From positions 1 to 47,178 of the forward strand of contig JAKSYS010000504.1 in the NCBI GenBank assembly GCA_022925895.1: a DNA stretch of 47,178 nt, written 5' to 3'. Origin of the DNA: Fragilaria crotonensis (taxonomy: Eukaryota; Bacillariophyta; Fragilariophyceae; Fragilariales; Fragilariaceae). This document shows positions 1 to 10,695 of the stretch, in pieces. The notes beneath the pieces were generated by a model. That model had not been told where the DNA came from, searched no databases, and saw nothing but the letters and a program-made list of their open reading frames with translations. Every line of letters begins with the position of its first letter. Position 1 is the stretch's first letter. The translations under genes and the position numbers were made by a program.

Positions 1-4
1 CATC

Positions 5-1043
5 GGGAATGCCTAATGCACTAAAACTTAAGGAGCAAACTAAACACTAAACCAATCAGAATCCGCGGAGACGTCATCATTTCGAGTTTCGTCCTCAATG
101 ACTATTTGCACCCCTCTCTAAATAAAGCACTTCGATCGAGGCTTTGAAAATTCGATCATGCATATTCGTATACATACATAATCTTAGACACATGTAAGAG
201 AGGATCTTCATGTGCATTCGAGTTTGAACTCACATTCATTTATGCAAATGCATGGGCATACGATATATACGATATACGTAATCTGTATGCACACCAAGGA
301 CTTGTATGCATACATTGTACCAGGTTGGCGTGTCTTCGTACAAATCGGCTCCTGAAATACTACGAAGACAAATCAACGATCGTCTGATACTGGATGTCTA
401 CGGGAGTTTGTCGTCGTGTGTACTACAGTAGCACGTGACATGTATTGATATGAAAAACAGTAAATCGATACGAATGCAACTACTTCAGTACGAGTAATGC
501 TACTACGACAGTACGCCATACAACATGTTTCCGTACGCCGGTGTTGTTGTCAGGTGAGACCCTTGGAAAAAATGCGATGAAAATCAATCAAAACAGCTTC
601 TCCCATGGTCACTACAACTGACAGACTACAATTGCTACATGAATAGAGGATACAGATTGGAAAGTTAAAGGGTCAACTACAAGAGAATGGACCCTCAACT
701 GTCAACAGTTGAGGTCCATTGTCGCAAATACAATTTAATTGTTTTGTGCTCATCCGGATGCGTACCAGTCTTTTCAAGACCGTTTCTACGTGATTCTACC
801 TACTGTGGACTACGTAAGTTTAATAGTGCAGTACTATTTTCCTTATCTAATTTCAAAACTGGACGTTGAAAACGTAGCGTTGCGATGCCGGCGTGCAATT
901 TGAATATACATTTATATGCATGTATAAGATAACGATCACCTCAGATGACTATTTTTACCCCTCTCCCCTATGACGTCTCCGCGGATTCTGATTGGTTTAG
1001 GGCTTTAGTTTGCTCCTTAAGTTTTAGTGCATTAGGCATTCCC
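5..1043. mobile_element. Non-autonomous element with 72-bp terminal inverted repeats
   Basis: Positions 5-76 and 971-1043 are near-perfect inverted repeats. Each begins GGGAATGCCTAATGCAC at its outer end and ends GGAGACGTCA at its inner end, with one small indel near the middle. Just inside each repeat a ~25-bp block (near 95-120 and 942-966, containing TGACTATTT and CCCCTCTC) appears in the same orientation rather than inverted. The interior has no credible coding sequence: the 60-codon frame at 687-869 starts inside a hairpin and resembles nothing known. Size and structure fit a MITE-like or foldback DNA transposon moved in trans. Only four bases lie left of the element, so a target-site duplication cannot be tested and the superfamily is not assigned. 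Confidence 0.75.
687..719. repeat. 33-bp near-perfect hairpin inside the element
   Basis: Arms 687-702 and 705-719 are complementary over 15 bp with one extra base on the left and a 2-nt gap between them. It lies within the inverted-repeat element and could extrude or fold in RNA. No function is assigned. Confidence 0.7.
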
Positions 1044-1149
1044 AGTGCACTCCTCTAAATCTGTACTCCAAGTATGACGTAGCACACCTTCACTCACACA
1101 ACTCTTGCCAACAACCCGATTCACTGGGATATCAACCTAAGAAGCCAGC

Positions 1150-2252
1150 ATGATTGCTACTAGGAGTAGAGGAAGACTACCGATCGTAAAGCTGAACATC
1201 AGCGTTGCCAAGTATATTGTGTTGCCAACGTTGACCCTGATTGTTTGGTTGGTTTGTCAACATTTGAACTACGTTGTGGATCGCATGCGAGCTACCGTGA
1301 GTCAAGACAAGGAGTTGGAAGAGCAACGGTTGGGTGCGGTCGTTCTTCTAGCTCCTCCACGGAATGAAATCACCTTTTGGCACAGCACCTCACGATTTTG
1401 CTTTTTGATGCGAGCCATACGAAGTGTGGATCAACACCTCAATCAGCGCTATGGTCCTTATCCTGTATACGTATTGGTTGCCAGGACTATGAGCTGCATC
1501 CACGCCACGCGGATGGGCCATACACAGAGCAAGATCAGGCTCTGATCAGATCGTGGGCACCAAATTCCAACATCACGTTCCAGCAAATCAACCTCTATAG
1601 TGCAGACGCTCTGGAGCCAGGTACCACCGTTGAGCAAATTACGAGATGGCGCAAGGGTGAAGATGGTGCGACAGAAGGTCGCGATTTGGATTATCAAAGC
1701 ATGTGTCGGCTATGGTCTGGGCGTTTGCAAACAATGCTCTTCTTGCAGATTCAAGTACTACCTTAGACTTGACGACGATTCTTTATTCACAGACAAACTG
1801 CCCTTCGATCCCTTCCAACAAATGGATAAAGACGGATTACTGTACGCCTGGCGACGCGATAGCTACGAGGAATGGGGCCTTGCTAAATTAAATGAACTCG
1901 TTAAGAGGCATATCCGGATTGACGATGACGCACTCTTTACGAGCGATCGAGAGTTTTGGGGGTCGGAGCCGTACAACAATTTTCACGTTTCTCGTGTCTC
2001 CTTTTGGGCGTCTCAAAGTGGCAGGCTTTCTGGAAAGACCTGAACGAAGAACATGCGTTCTTCAAGTATCGACTAGGTGATGCTGCACGTGCTGCAGCTA
2101 TCATGATGATGCCTAGAAGCAAGGTGGCGAGATGGGAATCCTATCCTTATGCTCACAATTCGAACGATATGCAATATCGTTGGGCGCCAAAAGCTTGGAA
2201 ACTGGAATGCGAAGCAGCTGCCAACAAGTCTGGGTTTGAACGAAGCCAATAA
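1150..2252 (+). CDS. GT15 (Kre2/Mnt1-type) alpha-mannosyltransferase, frame broken three times
   Basis: Golgi type II membrane glycosyltransferases of family GT15 add alpha-1,2-mannose to glycoproteins from GDP-mannose. Seen here: ATG at 1150, an N-terminal hydrophobic anchor (about residues 18-35), then the family pattern of a YQSMCRLWSG segment, FKYYLRLDDDSLFTD with a downstream DPFQQM, and a C-terminal FFKYRLGDAARAAA block matching the family's FFYERWGDAP region, followed by a Tyr-His-Asn-like stretch. The frame changes near 1485, 1745 and 2015 (loss, gain, loss of one base). No intron signals fit these points and homology continues directly across each. With the three indels compensated the gene is 368 codons, a usual family length. 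It is either a recent pseudogene or, more likely, carries assembly errors. Family assignment is by motif memory, not a search. Confidence 0.7.
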
Positions 2253-2437
2253 CAGATCGAGCGGAGTAGGAATTCGCTCTAGCGTTCTAGCAACGTGAAC
2301 TACTGTGGTGTCTGTACTAAGAGCGTGACCTTCCGTCTCCGCCAAACCATCGGCAGATTTGACCCCCTATAAAAATCCCGCATTGCATTGTCACTGCAGG
2401 TCCGTATCTTCCATCAGAGTGTTGACAGTCAATATGT

Positions 2438-3385
2438 CTATACAATATCCCGCGATCCCATGATCACCTCCCCATACATTCGAACACTGCCGTTCGTTGA
2501 GCTCGTAGTATCAATCTCAGTACGTTTATTGTTGTTGTGGCCCATTTCCACAATGCACTGGTGCTCATCCTGATTTCGTTTTTGACGAGATCGCCACATG
2601 ACGACTCCTACTAGAACAGCAACAAGAAATGCACATGTAGCGGCAACGACCGTCAAGACTGACGAGGTTGAGGAAGGGTCTGATTGTTGCTCTACGGATT
2701 GCGAAGTAGCAGAATCCATTGGAATGGCATTCGATATGAAAAACTGACAATGAGGGCCCTCCCAACCAGAACTGCAATCGCATCCTTTGTGACTGTGATA
2801 TGCAATCGTTAGGCGTGTGTGTTTGTGTTTGTGTGTATGGCGTCTGTCACATGATATACATGCATACTTTTGGTGTACGACATTGCAAACTTACCCTTGA
2901 TTCGCAGCCACCATTTGTCGGCAGGAACCGCCATTGGCACAATAGCTTTGCCTCACTTGCGCATCAGTGGAACAGAACACCATTGCCGCCTTTCGACAGA
3001 AATGCAACGCATACGCAGCGCTGAGATCAGATGTTGTTGCATCACATTCGCAATGGCGAAAGACTCCCCCACGATCATCTTGTGCTTTCTCACAGGTAGC
3101 CCCATTGGAACAGAGCTTCTGGTCTGTGTCACATAATACAAGGGATATTTCACATTGAAGACCGGCATATCCTACAGGGCATTGGCAAAACATGTTGCTG
3201 TACGTTGGAGGTCGGTAAGCGTAAGCATCAGGGTCATTTTCATTCATCTCCGCAGCGTAACCGAATTGAGGTGCGCCGATTGTGCATGCTCCACCATTTC
3301 GACATTGCAAACTACAGCTCTGCGTATCTGTGGCTGCGGCAGCTGCGATGGTGCAAGCAAGGAGGAATAGTATTGATTGTCTCAT
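2438..3385 (-). CDS. EGF-like single-pass membrane protein, two exons
   Basis: Exon 1 is 3385-2895, exon 2 is 2792-2438; the 102-nt intron has a GTAAGT donor and CACAG acceptor, and the join restores an EGF C-terminus (HKGCDCSSGWEGPHCQ). The 281-aa product has a signal peptide (MRQSILFLLACTIAAAAA), cysteine-rich EGF-like modules (CRNGGACT ... FCQCPVGYAGLQC; CSNGATC ... HCEC; CANGGSC ... CDCSSGWEGPHC), a Ser/Thr-rich linker, one membrane helix (VLTVVAATCAFLVAVLVGVVMW) and a short basic then polar tail. It is therefore a surface or endomembrane type I protein; ligand unknown. ATG 3385 is chosen because the signal peptide starts there; the open frame upstream begins only with GTG. The intron holds a TG-rich microsatellite near 2815-2838. 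Confidence 0.82.
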
Positions 3386-4171
3386 CGTTCTTATTCGTTC
3401 GATAGTTGGATTGTCGATTGCTGGGAGAGGTATTACACACAATTTATCATACACACATACTCCGAGTATAGGGAATAGGGACTCCCAACTCCCAATCAGT
3501 CAACTGAACAGCGAGGTGCTGGTACTGTACTTGTATATGCCAGTGCCTGGACGCCAAATGACTCCCGTTAATTACCACGAACTTCCGTATAAACCTTCTT
3601 CCTGGAGGAGGCGTAAAGTACGTGCTGTACGTTTGTACCACATGTGGACTCAGGAAAGGTCTTTTTCATTCCTTCGAATTCATATGGCAGCCATACATAT
3701 GATGGAGGAATTCACGACAACGCCACCGGGAAAACCAGGTGATTTTTACGACGTAATGACAGTACTTCGCCTACGGCCCCGTTTACGGAGCTCCAGGAAT
3801 GTGACATCGGTGAGCAAGATGACATCTGAAAGTTTTTCATTGAGTCATTATGTAGACAACCTACGCATACATTATTTTATTGCCTTGACAGCTTGAAAGG
3901 CGTGACGAGCCATCTGATTTGTCCAAATGTCCGTATCTGGGACTGCGATGCACGTACCAACGTACCAACTGGGACTGCGCAAACGGGTGAGCACACATGA
4001 GTGTTTCGAATCGTGGCAGGCTTCGCATTTTTGTTGACACTTCCATCGCCATAATGGTTCGCATTCATACCCTTCTCGTGATCATCCCTTCCTGATGTCA
4101 CACATTATCAACACAGTAAAAGCAAAAACACAAAGTCAATCAAGTGAAACACTGAAAAAACGCAAATAGCA
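3386..4171. other. Intergenic, shared upstream region of two divergent genes
   Basis: This lies between the EGF-like gene (-) and the small spliced gene (+). An open frame at 3282-3896 (+) runs antisense through the EGF signal peptide and has no recognisable content. Nothing else is identified. Confidence 0.5.
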
Positions 4172-4474
4172 ATGACCTGGGGAGTCTTTTGGAACGTTTA
4201 TCGGACCGGCACAACCAGAAGCGTTGCCACCCTAGCCCGTGGAAATGCTGCCAGGGTCAGCCAAACTACCCGCTCGGCTTCCAGCACTCAAACCGCAGTC
4301 ACTGAATCCAAGGAGACTACTCCTGTCAAGAAGTCATTTTGGGAAACACCCATCGAAGTAAGTTCAAATGGCAGATTTCCTTCTCTCTCTGTGCCATCCG
4401 TCATATTCTTACCTCTCGTTGCCTAATCCTCGACATGTCAGGAGGACGAAGACCTGCTGTGGATGCTGAATTAG
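4172..4474 (+). CDS. Small spliced protein, 72 aa, possibly mitochondrial
   Basis: Exon 1 is 4172-4357 (62 codons) and exon 2 is 4442-4474 (10 codons plus TAG). The 84-nt intron has a GTAAGT donor and a pyrimidine-rich stretch ending CAG, and joins in phase 0 to give a C-terminus EEDEDLLWMLN. The N-terminal 40 residues are rich in Arg, Ser, Thr and Ala with no acidic residue (MTWGVFWNVYRTGTTRSVAT...), which fits a mitochondrial presequence. The end is acidic with KKSFWETPIEEDEDL. I do not recognise the family. The correct splice signals and the long presequence-like bias support a real gene. It is convergent with the LRR gene, 245 bp away. Confidence 0.6.
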
Positions 4475-4719
4475 ACGTGCCCATGTAGGAGGCGTGTGCG
4501 TCGCAAGGGCCTTGCTCTGATGTCATCAGGCGCATGAATTCACGTCTTTCCAACTTTAGGCGCGTGATTTTCACAAAATTCACAAAGGAATGCTTGCAAT
4601 TTACATTCAACTCCTGCACAATATTATGAGCAATAATTGCACTCAATCCCTAAACATAGTTTCCCCCTACTTTTTTATAATAATCTGCATGCTGAAGCAA
4701 CAAATATGCAGGCCCAAAT

Positions 4720-7154
4720 CTATAGGCATTCGGAAGAAGGGCAGCAAGTCGAGCAGCATTGACACGAAATCTCCGGGGTCTTGCCCCCACAGTCGGCCCA
4801 AATGTCAGTCAGTCTCGAAATGGCACACACTTCACTCGGAACATTGCCCCCAAGGTTGTTATTTTCCATTCCAAGCTCCGTCAGTTTCTGCAACTGAGCA
4901 AGAGTCGAAGGCACAGTGCCAGTCAATTGATTGGAAAACACGTATAATTGTCGCAAATCTTTCAAGTATCCAAAGCAGTCTGGAATGGTGCTCGTGAAAT
5001 TGTTGGAATCCAAAAACAAGGCCTCTGCGTAGCGGACGCAACGTTAGTCGAAAGATGGAAAGATGACATGGGAATCTTGTTATAGGCGACTTACTCAATC
5101 CAGACAGGGCACAAAGGCCAGTTGGCAAGGATCCGCCAAAGCCATTGTCTGAAAGATAAAGACCTTGAAGATTCTGTGACAGTTGTCCACCGAGAATGGG
5201 ATCGATCGAACCAAGAAACTTATTCGAGCTCAAAAACAACACTTCTATCAAAAGTTGTGAGGAATCTGGCGCGACGGCGAAATTTCAAAAGTCACCAAAA
5301 AAAACGTACCCAAGCTACTCATGCGGCCCATCCAACTAGGCAATGAGCCTGTCAAACGATTTTGAAACAAGTGAAGCTGCTTCAGGTTTATCAGGCTCGA
5401 TAGATCTGGCACTTGTCCTGTTAGCGCATTCGCCCCGAAATTGAAAACGACTACACAACGGAAAGAGAACCGTGAGCCTCAACAGACTACAACAACAATT
5501 TCTTTGAGTCCAACACAACTTACAGAGATTACCCAGACGCGAAATCTCGGTTGGGATGAGACCAGTGAGAGAGTTATTTTGAGCAGAGGCGTATTCCAAG
5601 TTTTTCATGCCACCAAGTTCACTTGGTATCGAACCTGCAAAGTGATTCATGTCGAAGTTGAAGGAGACTGAATGCAAGTGCGTGAGTAAAACGATACTTT
5701 GGTACAACAGATGCTTTATGCACTCACTCATATTTGTCAGGCGTCCCATTGTCTTCGGAATTGTTCCAGTCAAAGCATTATTGTCCAAATACAAGTACTC
5801 AAGCATTTGCAAACCTGCGATTTGATCAATGAGCGAACCTGTGAATTTGTTGTTGCTGAGACCCAGATATTGGATGCCAGTTTCTGCAAGCTGCCTCAGA
5901 GGTATGCCTCCACTGAATTTATTATTGAACAAGATGAGCTTCTCGAGGTTCTTCAAATTTTCGATTCGAAGGATCAACCCTCCTTCTAGTTGGTTGTTCT
6001 GGAGGTTGATGTAGTTCAACTGGGTTGAATCATACAGCTCATGGGGAATGCCACCGGTAAGAGCGTTGTTATACAGACCGAGCTGTCCAAGGATTTGAAG
6101 CTTTCCAATAGACATCGGAATCTGGCCAACAAGCAGGGGGTGGTTCTTCACAACAAGATTCTCCAACATCGTAAGGGCTCCCAGCTCTTCCGGAAGAGTT
6201 CCCTGAAGTCCATGATTATCTTCATTCACTGCAGTTTAGCAAAAATGCACATTATCTATCGCGATGAAGCACATCGGCACTTACCAAAGGCAATCGCTCT
6301 AACTTGACCCTCGTCATTGCAACTAATGCCGGTCCAGTATAGATTCTCGCATTCGTCATCAAATAACCAATTATTTTCTGCCCAAGTATCGGGACCATTC
6401 GTGGAATAGTAGAAAACCGCAAGAGCGTATCGCTGAGCGATACGTGAATTGCTCACAGTCTCCGATGGTGTCAGTTTCAACGTATCAGAGCGCATAATGT
6501 ATTCTCTTGCTTTGTACTGCGGAGTATCAACTTCGTGCAAACCTTCGCTTGACACAGTCTTGAAAATTTCCAGAAGGGCCTTTTCTCTTTGATTCAGATT
6601 AGCATCGGAATCGTCTTCCGTTGTTGAGCTGCTTTGGGGAGCCTGGCGCGTGGAAAGGACTACAGATATAGCAATAATGCCCGCAATGACAACTAAAAGA
6701 ACGGTTCCCCAAATCAGGTAGAAGCGCCGACTTCGTTTGCTTTGAGATGCTTTAATTGGCCGAGATCCATCGCCCTTGCCCATGGACATCATTGTTACCA
6801 TAGTCTTGATACCACGATCAGAGGAAGTTTTGGAAGTTGCTGGACTCGGATACACAGGTTTTGCAGATCTAGCTGCAGTATGTTCCTGTTCCTCACTGCC
6901 TTGTTCAACATCGTCAACCTTTTCTCTTCGATACCCTGGATTGGCGGCTTTCTCGCTGATCTAGAAATTGTTCCAGTCAAAGAACTTAGCACGGAGCTTA
7001 CGCTGGAAGACTCCGACATGTCGTCACACTCCCATTGCTCATCGTCTTGTTGATCCTCCTCCAAGAACGGAGAGATGTTTTCTTCCTCTGAAGTCATCTT
7101 CTTCTTGCTGCCCTTTATGTGTGCAGAAATATTTCGACCAGACCACCGACTCAT
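4720..7154 (-). CDS. LRR receptor-like membrane protein, six exons
   Basis: Exons: 7154-6285, 6228-5728, 5667-5524, 5450-5310, 5244-5095, 5024-4720; introns of 56-73 nt all have GT-AG ends and all are phase 1. The ~703-aa product has an acidic Ser-rich cytoplasmic N-terminus, a membrane helix (FYLIWGTVLLVVIAGIIAIS), an LRR N-cap region (RYALAVFYYSTNGPDTW ... NNWLFDDECENLYWTGISC) and about 13 plant-type LRRs with LxxLxLxxNxLxGxIP spacing, ending in a Cys-rich tail (CQCCSTCCPSSECL). No kinase domain is present. This matches the expanded diatom LRR receptor-like group; ligand unknown. In exon 1 the frame from ATG 7154 must shift near 6950. One missing A in an AAA run repairs it; a 41-nt GTAAGC...CTAG intron would also fit but is shorter than any other here. 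Confidence 0.85.
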
Positions 7155-7819
7155 CGTGTGTCAACTAATTGGCGTCGAACGCACGGAGGCTCGCGTACGG
7201 ACTTGACTTGTCGTGCAACGACTGCAGATAGTGCGTCTAGAATAGGTGCGAGATCCCACAGGAAAGGATATTGAATACAATTTTTGATCTTTGTATAAAT
7301 GCAGTTGAATGCCTTTGATGAGCCTCTTTGAACTAGAGTATGGGTGGACAAGGCCTTGGACAAACGAGTGTATATTCATGCTTTTCATTCTTGGGTACTA
7401 GTTTGACATCGATTTGTGACCTTGGTTTTGTCCAACGGATGCTCAAAATTTTAGTTGGTGCGCAGTGACTCCGTCTGGTCGTTCACTACGCCTCCAAGGC
7501 GTCGTAGCAGACAACAGTACACCTCGAGCTCCCCAAAATTGCCGACCGTTCGCATAATGAATCTACACAGCCGTATGGGATTCACGTGCGCATGACAACT
7601 TTTTGAGACGTCAGAATGACGTCCAATTTGAAAAGATATTGCCGATCTGATGGTGCTCGCGGCTTCAACTTACCGTCTTGCTACCGGCGTATGTCAGCGA
7701 TCCTCGTCTCGCGTCCCGATGTGTTGCAAGCCGTCGGACTGGAGCCCGCCACCCTTCGCGATACACCTGGCGTAGCATCGTTACGGTTGTAGTTTGCCTG
7801 AATCTTAACTTCGTTGACC
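7155..7819. other. Divergent promoter region
   Basis: 665 bp between the LRR gene (-) and the plastid coiled-coil gene (+). The only clear signal is the inverted bZIP-type pair at 7607-7623. Confidence 0.5.
7607..7623. promoter_or_regulatory. Inverted pair of TGACGTC (CRE/bZIP-type) sites
   Basis: GACGTCA at 7607-7613 and TGACGTC at 7617-7623 face each other across a 3-bp gap. In Phaeodactylum, CO2/cAMP-response elements with TGACGT cores control carbon-acquisition genes through bZIP factors. Here the pair sits 197 bp upstream of the plastid-targeted gene at 7820. A regulatory role is inferred from motif and position only. Confidence 0.4.
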
Positions 7820-9776
7820 ATGAGATTCTCCACCTTCGCCGTCCTATCCGTCGTTGCGTCCGCTTCGGCTTTCGTCCCATCGACGAACCATGCATTCACA
7901 CGTTCCAAGCCACTATTTGCCTTGGAGGATTTGGAGGCCAAGCTTCTCGCACCTCCGCGCCCAAGAAATCGACCGAGAAGCCAAAGCCTGCTCCCAAGGC
8001 GAAGGTCGAAAACCCAAACCTGCACCAAAGGTCGAGAAGCCAAAGCCTGTGCCAAAGGAAAAGATTGAGATGCCCAAGTATGTGGCTACTCCTCCGCCAA
8101 AGCCTGCCCCTGCCACAAAGCCCGCCCCAGTTGTCAAGGCGACAAAGCAGGGAGGCGCCTATGACTTCTCCGGCGTCGCCGAGAAGAAGAAGGAGCCCGT
8201 GAGGCCAAGAGCTACTCCTCGAACCACTCCTGTTGTCACAAAACCGAAGCCAGAGAAGGTCGTTGCTCCACCAAAGAAACCTGTCGAGTCCGAACCTAAT
8301 GCTGGCTTAGTCGGAGTGGCCCTTGGTAGTGCACCGCTCGTTTTGGTTCCCCTTGTCGCACTCTCTGCTGGAAGGAGTTTTTGACCAAGACTGCTGCTCG
8401 TCGTGCGGAAATTGAGGCCGAGATTGCTGCTCAGGCGGCCGCCAAGATAAGAAGGCTCGCAGCGCCGAGGTAGACAGCGAAGGGCTCGTCAAGGCGGTTG
8501 TGAGTGAATCGGTATCTAAAACAAAAGTGCTTGTTGAGATTCTATCTAACGTTCTTTCACCATTCTGCAGGGCTTTTTGGGAGGAGCTGCAGTCTCCCTT
8601 GGTCTGATCCTTGCCAACCCGCTCGCCGGCACTGAATTTCCTTCATTGCCTTCTGCTCCTTCAATTTCTCAAGGTACCTCTGCTACAAAGGTTCCTGCTG
8701 TTTCAACTCCAAACAAGGTTGTTACCAAGACGAAGGCTCTGTTTGAACAAGGGTACAACTTCGAAGGTGTTGAAAATGAGAAGGCCAAGGCCGCTGCAGC
8801 TGCCGCTGACTTTAAATTGGTACGTCACAGGATGTTGCTTTGAGTATATTGGACAGAGTACTGAAATTTGTTTCGTTATAGGCTCAAGAAAAGGCAAAGG
8901 AAGAGAAGGCTGCTCTTATCAAGGCCAAGGCTGAGGCTGCCCGAAAGGAGGCTGCCGAGAAGAAGGTAAGACACATCGTGGTATGCATCACGACATCTCT
9001 TTATACGACCTCACTCTTTGCCCCTATAGACCGCTGCGATAGCCAAGGCCAAGGCTGAGGCCGCTGCAAAGGAAGAGAAACTCGCTGCAGCCGCAGAAAA
9101 AGGAAGCTGAGGCCAAGGCTAAGCTTGACAAGGTCCAGGTACGAAACGCACAGTTCGAGAGACCGTACCTTGTTGCAACTGAGTCTAATCTTAATGTTTG
9201 CTTGTTCTTCTAGGGTGACTCTTCCAAGGCCGTCGAAGCGGAAGAAAAAGCAAGCACAGCTGCAAAGGTTGAGGAGGATAAGGCAGCCGCATTGGAAGCT
9301 GACAAGAAGGCAGCTGATGCCAAGGAAGCCAAAGCCAAGGAGGAGAAGCTTCTCGCGGAAGAAAGCCAAGCAGAGGCTATCGCTGAAAAGAAGGTAAGTG
9401 AACCGCGCTGAAGAGATCAACACCGCGAATAAGTGAACTCAGCTTGTTTCAGGCGGAGCTTGATGCTATTGCCAAGAAGGCCGCGGCGGAGAAGGAAGCC
9501 GCCAAGGCCGCGGCAGAAGAGAAAGCTCTTGCTGCTCAGACCGCTAAGCAAGCTCCAGTGCCGGTTCCAGCTCCTGTTCCAGCTCCTGTTCCGGTTCCAG
9601 CTCCGGTTCCAGCTCCAGCCCCAGTACCAAAGGCGACTCCAGCACCTGCAGCAGCACCAACTCCGTCCGCGGGTCTCGGTGTCATTACTGGAACCGCATC
9701 TGGTGGCCGGGTCCTTCCCAAGGAAGAAGTTAGTGCTGATCTCTTGAATATGCTCAAAGTACAACTAAGTGAATAG
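7820..9776 (+). CDS. Plastid-targeted Ala/Lys-rich coiled-coil protein with two hydrophobic segments, six exons
   Basis: Exons: 7820-8499, 8571-8819, 8882-8965, 9030-9138, 9214-9393, 9453-9776; five introns of 59-75 nt, all phase 0. The N-terminus MRFSTFAVLSVVASASAFVP is a textbook diatom bipartite plastid signal with ASA-F cleavage. Then come a Lys/Pro-rich linker (PKPAPK repeats), a YDFSGV motif, a hydrophobic segment (VGVALGSAPLVLVPLVAL), a second one at the start of exon 2 (FLGGAAVSLGLILANPLAG), a related YNFEGV motif, a long Ala/Lys/Glu helix across exons 2-6, a (PVPA)n stretch and a short conserved-looking tail. Length about 542 aa. Single-base losses near 7940, 8013, 8380 and 8442 and one gained A in 9097-9101 break the frame; compensating them gives whole codon counts in exons 1 and 4. 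I do not recognise a family; a thylakoid or envelope anchor or stalk is a guess. Confidence 0.72.
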
Positions 9777-10201
9777 TGTAGGAGGTATTTTGAGACGCTA
9801 GCTTGCTCGTGTAGTGTTGTGCGTTGTTCATGTTTTGCACGCATGATGCACCTCACGCGTGGTATCGGTTTATGAATCGCTCTTGCAAACCCGTAGAATC
9901 TCTAAGTTCTACGTCCAAAGGGCTGTGTTGCGACTGGCGACCTCTGAAATTCGGGTGGCGTTGTGGCGTTTATACGGCACAAGTTTTGCTGAATGGTCGG
10001 CGCACTCGACCGGCGTGTTGATGGGTGAAAAGTGATTATTAATAAGTCATTACGTAATGAACGAAACTCTCAAGTCCCAAGGGATTACACTGGCTACTAG
10101 CTAAGTAAGTCTATAATTTTTTAGTCGGACCGTGTGTATTATCATATAATTTTTTATGTGGAGGGCTATGCCGACAGGTGTGTCCCTATTGAATCCATAG
10201 A
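9777..10201. other. Intergenic
   Basis: 425 bp between two 3' ends. No gene, repeat or RNA is recognised. Confidence 0.45.
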
Positions 10202-10547
10202 TTAGATTTTTGGGCCAGCGCTGGGGGAGCAGGCAGATCGTCGACAATACTTTCGTTGCAAATACTCTATATTCAGCAATGAAGATAAGTAAAGATCTTT
10301 GCATGCGGCGTCCGTCATTACCATTGTAGCAAGGCCTAAATAAAGACGTCTGCGACAAATTCCGACGGTTGTTTCCAATCCAATGTCTGCCTGGAGCGCA
10401 CCAATAATTTGGTCACAGTCATGCGTTTCCCCATGTATATCGTAAGCACTGGAATCCGGTCTTGTAAGTAAATCACAGATTTGAGGCAATTTTACCGCCG
10501 TTTCAAAACCCTTGCTTCGGCACCCCCGTCAACAAAGTGGCTGGCAT
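10202..10547 (-). CDS. Hypothetical protein, about 115 aa, one frame break
   Basis: An open frame from near 10502 to 10202 encodes KLPQICDLLTRPDSSAY... ending CSPSAGPKI. Removing one base from the GGGTTTTG run near 10502 joins it to an ATG at 10547 with a sensible start (MPATLLTGVPKQGFETAVK). Composition is balanced, with several Cys. I do not recognise it. Its start would be very close to the start of the plus-strand gene, so one of the two starts may be further in. It could also be a fragment of a larger gene. Confidence 0.35.
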
Positions 10548-10695
10548 ATTAGGGATCATCAACACAATCATGATGACAATCACTTCCATACTTCATCATG
10601 CGTTTGGTAGATGTACTTCCTCTGACAGCATTCTTTGTGGTCAAGACGAAACGAGCTCGCCCAACGCCTTGGTTTCACACCGTTTTGATCGACCG

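Noticed and set aside
687-869. 60-codon open frame in the inverted-repeat element
   Set aside because: The start lies inside a palindrome and the product resembles nothing; too short to support.
3282-3896. 204-codon open frame on the plus strand
   Set aside because: Its first third is antisense to the EGF protein's signal peptide and exon; the rest has no recognisable domain or splice support.
6949-6999. A 41-nt intron (GTAAGC...CTAG) in exon 1 of the LRR gene
   Set aside because: It restores frame, but all other introns here are at least 56 nt and a single missing A does the same. Left open as the less likely choice.
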